DNA from: Gordius sp. MW1
Lineage: Eukaryota; Nematomorpha; Gordioida; Gordea; Gordiidae
Direction: 5' to 3'
DNA: 64,000 nt
Assembly: GCA_964036665.1 (NCBI GenBank)
Contig: OZ038529.1
Span: 13,772,060-13,836,059, forward strand
Shown here: in pieces, positions 1 through 7,600 of the stretch
Numbering within the stretch: the first letter of the stretch is position 1
Layout of the letters: every line of letters starts with the position of its first letter
Position numbers and translations under genes: made by a program
Notes under the pieces: model-generated
What the model saw: the letters and a program-made list of their open reading frames with translations, nothing else
What the model was told of the DNA's origin: nothing
The model's database searches: none

Positions 1-548
1 TTAAAGAGTTCTAGTTACAATGGAAAGATATAGTTTTTACGGGCTTTAATAAGTTAAGGTTAGAGTAAATAGGCTATTATGGGTACGTCTAGTTATTGCC
101 TCTCCGTTTTAATTTTTGCCTGGTGTCGTTGTTTTAAAAAAATAAGTTTTTCTATTGGCGTTAAAGCTGTTGCCCCGTTCCCCTCCACGTCTATTTCTTG
201 CGAGCAGTCATAATGTAGCTACTCTATTTTTAACAAATATATTATTCTCCTGCTTAATGCTCCCGGAAGAGATCTGCTTCAATACTAATACGCACGATAA
301 ATACCAGAGGGAAGTAGATTGGCGCCCTCTCTATAAGGATAAGTCTAAGCCCACCCCTCTTCAAAAAAGGTCTTATTTATATTCAGTAATTTAAATACAT
401 TCTCACTTCTGAATTTTTAACATTATACGAAACACAACTACGTTTGATTTCAATACCTTTCATTTCTGCCAGCTCATTAAGGATTAAAATTCATTGTTAA
501 CTCGGTTCCATTCCACCCCGACTTTCAAACTCTTATCCTCCAATAATA
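1..548. other. Unassigned sequence 5' of the LINE ORF
   Basis: No convincing gene, RNA or repeat is visible here. It does not resemble the satellite monomer found downstream, so it is either the LINE 5' untranslated region or host DNA flanking a 5'-truncated copy. The LINE reading frame is closed by a TAA at 498-500 and is open from 501, with no ATG before 549. A 79-codon ORF at 155-394 has no recognisable domain and is not called as a gene. There is no upstream gag-like ORF1 with zinc knuckles. The true 5' end of the element may lie left of the window. Confidence 0.6.
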
Positions 549-3467
549 ATGATATTAAAACTTGGATCTTTAAATACCCAAACGCTAAGGGAACCAGGTT
601 CCTTGCAGGCCCTTACTTTATTTGCCTCCCACCACTGCATTCACTTTTTCTGCGTCCAACAAACAAGATACCCACATCGAAAAGTCCTCCCCGTTAACGA
701 TTATGTTTTTTACGCCACCGAGTCTGGCCAAGAATCTGCAACAGGGGTGGGTACATTTATCAAACGCGACCTCAAGGTTATTAGCGTTGACTACGTGAAC
801 AATAGACTTTTAATCATTCACCTACAAATAAAAAATCGGTGTGTTTCAATTTTTAACGTATACGCTCCCCCCTCTTCCAAAAATTTTCAATCGATGGAAT
901 CCCTCCTGCAAAACATCACAGATAAATTGAAAGCTAAACATATTAATATCCTCGTTGGTGACTTCAATGCCTCCGTCCAACGATCACTGGGGGATAATAA
1001 ATTGGTAATTGGCCCTAATTCTATAGGTCCGACTAACCGAAATGGCAAACTGCTCAAAAAATTCTGCCACAATCACAAACTAAAGATAACCTCAACTTTT
1101 TCCGACCTTCCTCTAGAAAACCTAATCACATACCAAAAAAACGAAAATCACCGAGGTACCCAAATTGATCATATAATATGCCAATTAAGAAACCACAAAA
1201 TGATAAAGAACTTTCACACCATTCAGCCTATCTTAAATACAGATCATTTTGTAATCGTAGCAGATCTCTTTATTAATCCCTCCTCTCTCCACACGTCAAA
1301 AAAACTTAAAAAATACCCATCTGGAGCTAACATAATCAGAGACATCTCTCAGCTTGTGCCCTCATTACAAACAGACTCGAAGTCACTTGGGGATCTTGCC
1401 CCTCTCTCAGTCAATGACCATAATGACTTGTTAGCGAAGTTTTTTACCCCATCCCAGAGTAACCTTCATGTCAACATCAAGTCCTGGTTCTCCATCGATA
1501 CCATTAATTTACTCGAGACCCGTTATAACGTTTTTAAGGATAAGACACTTAGAAATAAAAAAGCATGGGTCCAAGAACTCACAAAAAAGATCAAAGCTGC
1601 AATAAAAAAGGACAAGGCTAACTACTTATCAAGCAAACTAAAAGAAGCAGAATCTGCGGCTCGTACTAACAATACACACACCCTTTACAAAATTCTAAGG
1701 AACATCACCGCAAAATTTGCCGATAAACATAACTACAACACAATACAAAATGAACATAGCTCCAACGATTCTTTGATCCAAACCGAGGCTTGGGAGAACC
1801 ACTTTCGTTCCATTCTAGATCGCCCTTACTCAATCCCCTGTTCCGACATATTCCTTGACTTTATTAACAACTTTAAAACACCGACCATCCCTTGTATCAG
1901 ATTAGAACCTCCCTCCATGAATGAAATAAAATCCGTTTTAAAATCCCTCAAACTTCATAAAGCTCCCGATGCAGACAGAATCACAGCTGAAGCCCTTAAG
2001 GCTGATTACACCCTGTCTAGCGAACTCTTGCATCAACTCTTCACAAAAATCTGGCAACAAGAGCTCATCCCTCACGCTTGGTCTACTGGTCTACTTAGTA
2101 AAATCTATAAAAAAGGAGACCCATCTCTTCCCGACAATTATAGAGGGATCACAATCATAAATAACATTTCCAAGGTTTTTATAAAAATAATATACAGGAG
2201 GATTTATCCATTCATTGATGATAATTTAAAAAGTAACCAAGCCGGCTTTCGTAAGTCTAAAACCACAATTGAACATATCCTTACCCTTAAAAATATTATT
2301 GACATCTCCTCTAAATCTAAATCACCTTTAGTGCTAACATTTGTCGACATTCAAAAAGCTTTCGACTCCCTCTCCCATCTTTACATATGGGAATCTTTAT
2401 GCCTACTAGGAATTCCAAAAAAAATTATTAGACTTATTTTCTTTCTCTACAAGGATATGAAAGTGGTCATAAAACATCTACACCACCGCTCAAACCCGAT
2501 CCAAGTCAATTTAGGAGTTAGACAGGGATGTCCACTATCTCCTCTACTATTCATCACGGCAATGGATCTCATAATAAAAAGATCCACCCTGCCTTTCGAC
2601 GGTCTCCACATGAACGGCACCAAACTGTCTTCACTGCTTTTTGCTGACGATTTATGCATCGTATCAGATTCAATTCTTAAAACACAGAACTTTGCCGATA
2701 GGTTCGTCTTAGAATGCAAGAAAGCCGGTTTAAGAATTAACCCAATCAAGTCTAACATGCTATCTATTAACTTACCCCACCAAAATACTACCTTGATTAT
2801 CAACAACACATTAGTTCCCTTTTCAGAATCAATAAACTACTTAGGAGTGACCCTTTCTTCAGATACATACTCCCACCAAGATGCCTCTAATAAAATAGCT
2901 AAAGCACTAAAGAGATTTTATTCCTGCTATTCGATCTGGAAATCTCACGAACTAGCTCTACCAACCCGCCTCCGTCTATTCAAAACCACCATACTACCGG
3001 TATTCCTCTATGGATGCGAAACGTGGTCCCTAAAAGGCCCGACTCTTAAAGCTGCCCAAACCAAACTAAACAAAATGCTAAGAATAATTTGTAAAATATT
3101 CTACCCAGTTGTAATTAGCAACCCAAACCTTTGGACCCTTTGTGAAATCCCTCCCATTAAAAACATAATAATATCACGGAAGTGGAACTTCTTAGCCCAC
3201 CAGACTAGACGCAATGGACTAAACATTTGCTTAAGATCAATACTATGGAGACCGCCCCAACTAAGAAATCTAAAATGTCAAGGATCCTGGATCCACAAAA
3301 CTTTCTCTGAACTCCGCTCTCTCAACCACGAGTGGAATACTATAATCCCCATAATGCAAAACAGATCCGCTTGGAAAACCTTCTCTACCTCCAATTTCCC
3401 CACAAAGTATCCCCTCCCGGCCGCCTCAACTTCGAATAGTCTCTCAACTCAACAACATCCCAGATAG
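549..3467 (+). CDS. LINE ORF: AP-endonuclease-like domain plus reverse transcriptase (972 aa)
   Basis: The product should nick target DNA and prime reverse transcription of its own RNA at the nick (target-primed reverse transcription). Residues 1-240 form an exonuclease-endonuclease-phosphatase fold: Asn9 in SLNTQTL, Tyr105 in NVYAPPSS, Asp138 and Asn140 in GDFNA, Asp207 in TQIDHII, and Asp232-His233 in the terminal TDHF. The usual catalytic Glu of the LQET motif is Gln38 (CVQQTR, codon CAA at 660-662). Residues of about 450-830 are the reverse transcriptase: NYRG at 530-533, NQAGFR, the FVDIQKAFDS motif with Asp600, QGCPLSP from 659, FADD with Asp700-Asp701, AGLRIN from 726, and the thumb motif YGCETW at 821. 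The C-terminus to 972 shows no RNase H and no clear zinc knuckle. ATG549 is the first Met after the in-frame stop at 498-500 and falls just before the endonuclease core, so the start is plausible. The RT catalytic triad is intact; the Glu-to-Gln change may impair the endonuclease or be a family variant. Confidence 0.93.
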   Translation: MILKLGSLNTQTLREPGSLQALTLFASHHCIHFFCVQQTRYPHRKVLPVNDYVFYATESGQESATGVGTFIKRDLKVISVDYVNNRLLIIHLQIKNRCVSIFNVYAPPSSKNFQSMESLLQNITDKLKAKHINILVGDFNASVQRSLGDNKLVIGPNSIGPTNRNGKLLKKFCHNHKLKITSTFSDLPLENLITYQKNENHRGTQIDHIICQLRNHKMIKNFHTIQPILNTDHFVIVADLFINPSSLHTSKKLKKYPSGANIIRDISQLVPSLQTDSKSLGDLAPLSVNDHNDLLAKFFTPSQSNLHVNIKSWFSIDTINLLETRYNVFKDKTLRNKKAWVQELTKKIKAAIKKDKANYLSSKLKEAESAARTNNTHTLYKILRNITAKFADKHNYNTIQNEHSSNDSLIQTEAWENHFRSILDRPYSIPCSDIFLDFINNFKTPTIPCIRLEPPSMNEIKSVLKSLKLHKAPDADRITAEALKADYTLSSELLHQLFTKIWQQELIPHAWSTGLLSKIYKKGDPSLPDNYRGITIINNISKVFIKIIYRRIYPFIDDNLKSNQAGFRKSKTTIEHILTLKNIIDISSKSKSPLVLTFVDIQKAFDSLSHLYIWESLCLLGIPKKIIRLIFFLYKDMKVVIKHLHHRSNPIQVNLGVRQGCPLSPLLFITAMDLIIKRSTLPFDGLHMNGTKLSSLLFADDLCIVSDSILKTQNFADRFVLECKKAGLRINPIKSNMLSINLPHQNTTLIINNTLVPFSESINYLGVTLSSDTYSHQDASNKIAKALKRFYSCYSIWKSHELALPTRLRLFKTTILPVFLYGCETWSLKGPTLKAAQTKLNKMLRIICKIFYPVVISNPNLWTLCEIPPIKNIIISRKWNFLAHQTRRNGLNICLRSILWRPPQLRNLKCQGSWIHKTFSELRSLNHEWNTIIPIMQNRSAWKTFSTSNFPTKYPLPAASTSNSLSTQQHPR

Positions 3468-3469
3468 TA

Positions 3470-3523
<54 letters not shown>

Positions 3524-3535
3524 TTTTTTTTTTTT
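3468..3535. repeat. (TA)n followed by a long poly-T tract
   Basis: Immediately after the TAG stop lies (TA)9 at 3468-3485, then about 36 T, one A at 3522 and 13 more T. Poly-T on the coding strand is not a LINE tail in the sense orientation. It could be a simple-sequence expansion inside the 3' region, or the poly-A tail of a separate minus-strand insertion occupying the sequence to its right. The length is prone to slippage and to sequencing error. Confidence 0.9.
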
Positions 3536-3857
3536 GAGCCTGAGCTCTGAGTTTCAAACTAGTTAACCATGGAGAACCTTCTAGGCCTTACACCGAAATC
3601 TGAGTGGATAATCGGTAGCCCCTCAACCCAACTGCATCGTAAATAAGCCCTAATCCGACGCCCAAACTAGCTAACCAGGGATGGAGAGCCTCCTAGCGAG
3701 TACCACAATCTGATTGGAGAAGCGGTAGCTTCTCAAACCAACCACATCGGAAAAACACTTTCTTTCCACACCATCGATCCGTGAGCCCGAGGCCGACGCT
3801 CTAGCGAACAATGGAAAACCTTCAAGTCCTCTTACCGCAATCTCAAGGAAGTGTCGT
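3536..3857. repeat. Three diverged tandem repeats in the LINE 3' region
   Basis: Three imperfect units start at about 3536, 3645 and 3783. Each begins with GAGCC or AAGCCC, continues with a CTAG-AAC element (CAAACTAGTTAACCATGG in unit 1, CAAACTAGCTAACCAGGG in unit 2, CTCTAGCGAACAATGG in unit 3), then GGAGAACCTTCTAG-like and ACCGAAATCTGA/ACCACAATCTGA/ACCGCAATCTCA-like blocks. Units 1 and 2 also share a later CGGTAGC(C/T)(C/T)CTCAA block ending near CATCG; unit 3 stops early. Spacing is 109 and 138 bp. The region is more GC-rich than the satellite. Their role is unknown; tandem repeats in LINE 3' untranslated regions are known from other families. Confidence 0.65.
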
Positions 3858-4058
3858 ATCCTTAATATTTAATATTTATATGCTTATATTAGTCTCATGC
3901 ATGGTCCGCTTTTGCTTATACTTTAGTGCTTCTTACTAACAGTACTGACCTTCGCTTTAGTATACTAACAAATTAACCACTAACCTACTAACAACTGAAC
4001 ACGTAACCTTTGGTTAGCGTGGCCCGAGATGCACCAATGGTGTTAGATGGGACTCAAT
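3858..4058. other. LINE 3' region, unique part
   Basis: About 200 bp without an ORF, between the tandem repeats and the terminal stem-loop. It contains a TTAATATTTAATATTTAT stretch near 3863 and several TACTAAC/TTACTAAC-type motifs between about 3930 and 3995. It does not match the satellite monomer. It is probably the element's 3' untranslated region, or part of a second nested insertion if the poly-T tract is a reversed poly-A tail. Confidence 0.5.
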
Positions 4059-4081
4059 CTTAGCTTGCCGATTTAGCTAAG
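4059..4081 (+). other. Predicted stem-loop near the LINE 3' end
   Basis: CTTAGCT at 4059-4065 pairs perfectly with AGCTAAG at 4075-4081 around a 9-nt loop (TGCCGATTT). It lies 22 nt before the terminal (ATAC)3 tail. Many LINEs carry a 3' stem-loop that the reverse transcriptase recognises to start copying; that role here is inferred from position and structure only. Confidence 0.6.
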
Positions 4082-4103
4082 CTCTTGTTTGTCATCGGGG
4101 CTT

Positions 4104-4115
4104 ATACATACATAC
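4104..4115 (+). repeat. (ATAC)3 terminal tail and LINE/satellite junction
   Basis: Three ATAC units are followed directly by satellite sequence. The last C and following A are shared with the satellite word CACTATGCG, so the junction is ambiguous by a couple of bases around 4115. Short microsatellite tails are usual for RTE-like and L2/CR1-like LINEs. The satellite unit begins part-way through its repeat, as expected if the LINE inserted between AATG and CACTATGCG of a monomer. Confidence 0.75.
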
Positions 4116-4308
4116 ACTATGCGATCATGATTTTAAAGTAATAGTTTTCTGATTCTGATAAATTTTTACTTTTTATCATCGAAACCACTTCTGAAAACGA
4201 CAACTTTCATCGGATGCATACGGTTGAAAGAAAAATATGTGAAAAATTTTGAGGTAAAAAATATTTATTTTTTTCGATTCTATGTAAAAGAGCATGAAAA
4301 AATATATA

Positions 4309-4318
4309 AAGTAAGACA
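4309..4318 (+). promoter_or_regulatory. TATA-like element repeated in the monomers (first, variant copy)
   Basis: Most monomers contain TATATAAAAG on the plus strand, an excellent match to the eukaryotic TATA consensus, about 40 bp after the end of the T-rich tract. Here, next to the LINE, the copy reads TATATAAAGT with one A missing. Point variants in the array include TATATAATAG and TACATAAAAG. In DNA this AT-rich a match may be chance, so promoter activity is a hypothesis only. Confidence 0.25.
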
Positions 4319-4407
4319 ATTTGAGAATCCTATTATCCTCGATTGACTTCCGAAAAGAGGTTTTAAGCTGCGAGAACTATCATTTTGACAAAAGACAACG
4401 TCTTATT

Positions 4408-4434
4408 GTTGCGATTAGTTTGTTGTATCGCAAC
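4408..4434. other. Monomer dyad, first copy (inverted repeat)
   Basis: GTTGCGAT at 4408-4415 and ATCGCAAC at 4427-4434 are perfect reverse complements around an 11-nt spacer (TAGTTTGTTGT). The dyad is present in most of the roughly 174 monomers. A common variant has a 10-nt spacer (TAGTTTTTGT). A minority variant (GTTGAGATTATTTTATTG, for example near 6471 and 10576) breaks the left arm. It could form a cruciform or hairpin, or be a site for a dimeric DNA-binding protein; neither is shown. Confidence 0.75.
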
Positions 4435-5831
4435 GTGATGCTTAATTTTTGAAAATGGCTCTATGCGATCATGATTTCAAAGTAATAGTTTTCAGATTCT
4501 GATAAATTTTTACTTTTTATCATCGAAACCACGTCTGAAAACGACAACTTTCATCGGATGCATACGATTGAAAGAAAAATATGTGAAAATTTTTGAGGTA
4601 AAAATATTTATTTTTTTCGATTCTATGTAAAAGAGCATGAAAAAATATATAAAGTAAGACAATTTGAGAATCCTATTATCCTCGATTGACTTCCGAAAAG
4701 AGGTTTTAAGCTGCGAGAACTATCATTTTGACAAAAGACAACGTCTTATTGTTGCGATTAGTTTGTTGTATAGCAACGTGATGCTTAATTTTTGAAAATG
4801 ACTCTATGCGATCATGATTTCAAAGTAATAGTTTTCAGATTCTGATAAATTTTTACTTTTTATCATCGAAACCACGTCTGAAAACGACAACTTTCATCGG
4901 ATGAATACGGTTCAAAGAAAAATATGTGAAAAATTTTAAGGTAAAAATATTTTTTTTTTTCGATTCTATGTGAAAGAGCATAAAAAAATATATAAAAGTA
5001 AGCCAATTTGAGAATTCTATTATCCTCGATTTACTTCCGAAAAGAGGTTTTAAGCTGCGAGAACTATTCATTTTGACAAAAGACAACGTTTTATTGTTGC
5101 GATTAGTTATCGCAACGTGAGTGCTTAATTTTTCAAAAATGCACTATGCGATCATGATTTAAATGTAATAGTTTTCAGATTCTGATAAATTTTTACTTGG
5201 GATCATAGAAACCACCTCTGAAAACGACAACTTTCATCGGATGAATACGGTTCAAAGAAAAATATGTGAAAATTTTTGAGGTAAAAATATTTTTTTTTTC
5301 GATTCTATGTAAAAGAGCATGAAAAAATATATAAAAGTAAGCCAATTTGAGAATCCTATTATCCTCAATTGACTTCCGAAAAGAGGTTTTAAGCTGCGAG
5401 AACTATCATTTTGACAAAAGACAACGTTTTATTGTTGCGATTAGTTTGTTGTGTCGCAACGTGATGCTTAATTTTTGAAAATGGCTCTATGCGATCATGA
5501 TTTCAAAGTAATAGTTTTCAGATTCTGATAAATTTTTACTTTTTATCATCGAAACCACGTCTGAAAACAACAACTTTCATCGGATGCATACGGTTGAAAG
5601 AAAAATATGTGAAAATTTTTGAGGTAAAAATATTTATTTTTTTCGATTCTATGTGAAAGAGCATGAAAAAATATATAAAAGTAAGCCAATTTGAGAATCC
5701 TATTATCCTTGATTGACTTCCGAAAAGAGGTTTTAAGCTGCGAGAACTATCATTTTAACAAAAGACAACGTTTTATTGTTGCGATTATTTTATTGTATCG
5801 CAACGTGAGTGCTTAATTTTTGAAAACTGCT

Positions 5832-7600
5832 CTATGCGATTATGATTTCAAAGTAATAGTTTTTAGATTCTGATAAATTTTTACTTGGGATCATAGAAAC
5901 AACGTCTAAAAACGACAACTTTCATCGGATGAATACGGTTCAAAGAAAAATATGTGAAAAATTTTAAGGTAAAAATATTTATTTTTTTCGATTCTATGTG
6001 AAAGAGCATGAAAAAATATATAAAAGTAAGCCAATTTGAGAATCCTATTATCTTCGATTGACTTCCGCAAAGAGGTTTTAAGCTGCGAGAACTATTCATT
6101 TTGACAAAAGACAACGTTTTATTGTAGCGATTAGTTTGTTGTATCGCAACGTGAGTGCTTAATTTTTGAAAATGGCTCTATGCGATCATGATTTCAAAGT
6201 AATAGTTTTCAGATTCTGATAAATTTTTACTTGGGATCATAGAAACCACGTCTGAAAACGACAACTTTCATCGGATGAATACGGTTCAAAGAAAAATATG
6301 TGAAAAATTTTGAGGTAAAAATATTTATTTTTTTCGATTCTATGTGAAAGAGCATAAAAAAATATATAAAAGTAAGCGAATTTGAGAATCCTATTATCCT
6401 CGATTGACTTCCGAAAAGAGGTTTTAAGCTGCGAGAACTATCATTTTGACAAAAGACAACGTTTTATTGTTGAGATTATTTTATTGTATCGCAACGTGAG
6501 TGCTTAATTTTTGAAAACTGCTTTATGCGATTATGATTTCAAAGTAATAGTTTTTAGATTCTGATAAATTTTTACTTGGGATCATAGAAACAACGTCTGA
6601 AAACGACAACTTTCATCGGATGAATACGGTTCAAAGAAAAATATGTGAAAAATTTTGAGGTAAAAATATTTATTTTTTTTGATTCTATGTGAAAGAGCAT
6701 GAAAAAATATATAAAAGTAAGCCAATGAGAATTCTATTATCCTTGATTGACTTCCGAAAAGATGTTTTAAGCAGCGAGAACTATCATTTTGACAAAAGAC
6801 AACGTTTTATTGTTGCGATTAGTTTGTTGTATCGCAACGTGAGTGCTTAATTTTTGAAAACTTCTCTATGCGATTATGATTTCAAAGTAATAGTTTTTAG
6901 ATTCTGATAAATTTTTACTTGGGATCATAGAAACAACGTCTGAAAACGACAACTTTAATCGGATGAATACGGTTCAAAGAAAAATATATGAAAAATTTTA
7001 AGGTAAAAATATTTATTTTTTTCGATTCTATGTGAAAGAGCATGAAAAAATATATAAAAGTAAGCCAATTTGAGAATCCTATTATCTTCGATTGACTTCC
7101 GCAAAGAGGTTTTAAGCTGCGAGAACTATTCATTTTGACAAAAGACAACGTTTTATTGTAGCGATTAGTTTGTTGTATCGCAACGTGAGTGCTTAATTTT
7201 TAAAAATGGCTCTATGCGAACATGATTTCAAAGTAATAGTTTTCAGATTCTGATAAATTTTTACCTGGGATCATATAAACCACGTCTGAAAACGACAACT
7301 TTCATCGGATGAATACGGTTCAAAGAAAAATATGTGAAAAATTTTAAGGTAAAAATATTTATTTTTTTAGATTCTATGTGAAAGAGCATGAAAAAATATA
7401 TAAAAGTAAGCCAATTTGAGAATCCTATTATCCTCGATTGACTTCCGAAAAGAGGTTTTAAGCTGCGAGAACTATCATTTTGACAAAAGACAACGTTTTA
7501 TTGTTGCGATTAGTTTTTGTATCGCAACGTGAGTGCTTAATTTTTCAAAAATGCACTATGCGATCATGATTTTAAAGTAATAGTTTTCTGATTCTGATAA
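5832..7600. repeat. Left copy of a 4105-bp-spaced (12-monomer) duplication
   Basis: Monomers here carry the variant GCGATTATGATTTC with TTTTTAGATTC, CAACGTCTG and, in some, GTTGAGATTATTTTATTG. The block matches 9938-11705 at an offset of 4105-4106 bp, including the rare CAATGAGAATTC at about 6724 and 10829 and TTTAATCGGATG at about 6954 and 11059. The copies differ at scattered positions (for example GCTTTATG versus GCTCTATG), so this duplication is older than the near-identical ones further right. Confidence 0.75.

Larger units (their letters stand above)
549..4115 (+). mobile_element. Non-LTR retrotransposon (LINE), RTE-like layout, 3' end visible
   Basis: The element has one long ORF encoding endonuclease plus reverse transcriptase, a 3' region of about 650 bp, and a short tetranucleotide tail (ATAC)3 at 4104-4115 that runs straight into satellite DNA. 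A single EN-RT ORF of about 1000 codons, with no long terminal repeats, no RNase H domain and no C-terminal restriction-like endonuclease, is the layout known for the RTE group. The clade assignment is inference from layout and from motifs such as NYRG and YGCETW, and a related APE-type clade such as Proto2 is possible. The 5' boundary is unknown; the start given here is only the ORF start. Because the 5' junction is not visible, a target-site duplication cannot be checked. The ORF has no stop or frameshift, so the insertion looks fairly young. Confidence 0.85.
4117..4459. repeat. First satellite monomer after the LINE (reference unit, class A-like)
   Basis: This unit runs from one CTATGCG word to the base before the next (4461, preceded by one extra base). 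It shows class A features: TTTTCTGATTC, ACTTTTTATCATCG and GCATACGGTTGAAAG. It differs from array-internal copies by CCACTTCTG for CCACGTCTG, TATATAAAG for TATATAAAAG, and CAACGTCTTATTG for CAACGTTTTATTG. The last two changes are shared with the next monomer, so they mark a local edge variant. Confidence 0.85.
4115..5831. repeat. Array edge: five diverged and mosaic monomers
   Basis: The five units next to the LINE start at 4117, 4461, 4804, 5144 and 5487. They carry several changes not seen, or rarely seen, deeper in the array: CCTCTGAAAAC at about 5216, a dyad spacer cut to 5 nt at 5104-5108, and TATATAAAG instead of TATATAAAAG in the first two. The second and third combine a class B start (TTTTCAGATTC) with the class A segment ACTTTTTATCATCG, so they are class mosaics. 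Higher divergence at an array edge fits the idea that homogenisation by unequal exchange is weaker at the ends. Confidence 0.6.

Noticed and set aside
155..394. 79-codon plus-strand ORF upstream of the LINE ORF
   Set aside because: No recognisable domain, no similarity by eye to a LINE ORF1, and length within chance expectation.
494..697. Short plus-strand ORF overlapping the LINE start
   Set aside because: It is an alternative frame of the endonuclease coding region.
2447..2809. 120-codon minus-strand ORF (and a smaller one at 887-1072)
   Set aside because: Antisense shadows of the LINE ORF, whose own frame carries the RT and endonuclease motifs.
4150..4190. TGATAAA-9 nt-TTTATCA hairpin in class A monomers
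   Set aside because: The pairing is real but all A/T except one pair at each end, and it is lost in class B (ACTTGGGATCATAG), so it is unlikely to be a conserved function.
4170..4400. Monomer as an ancient dimer of two half-units of about 171 bp
   Set aside because: Only a short resemblance (TATCATCGA and TATCCTCGA, each followed by GAAAA after about 10 bases) was found, at about 155 bp spacing, and the rest of the halves does not align by eye.
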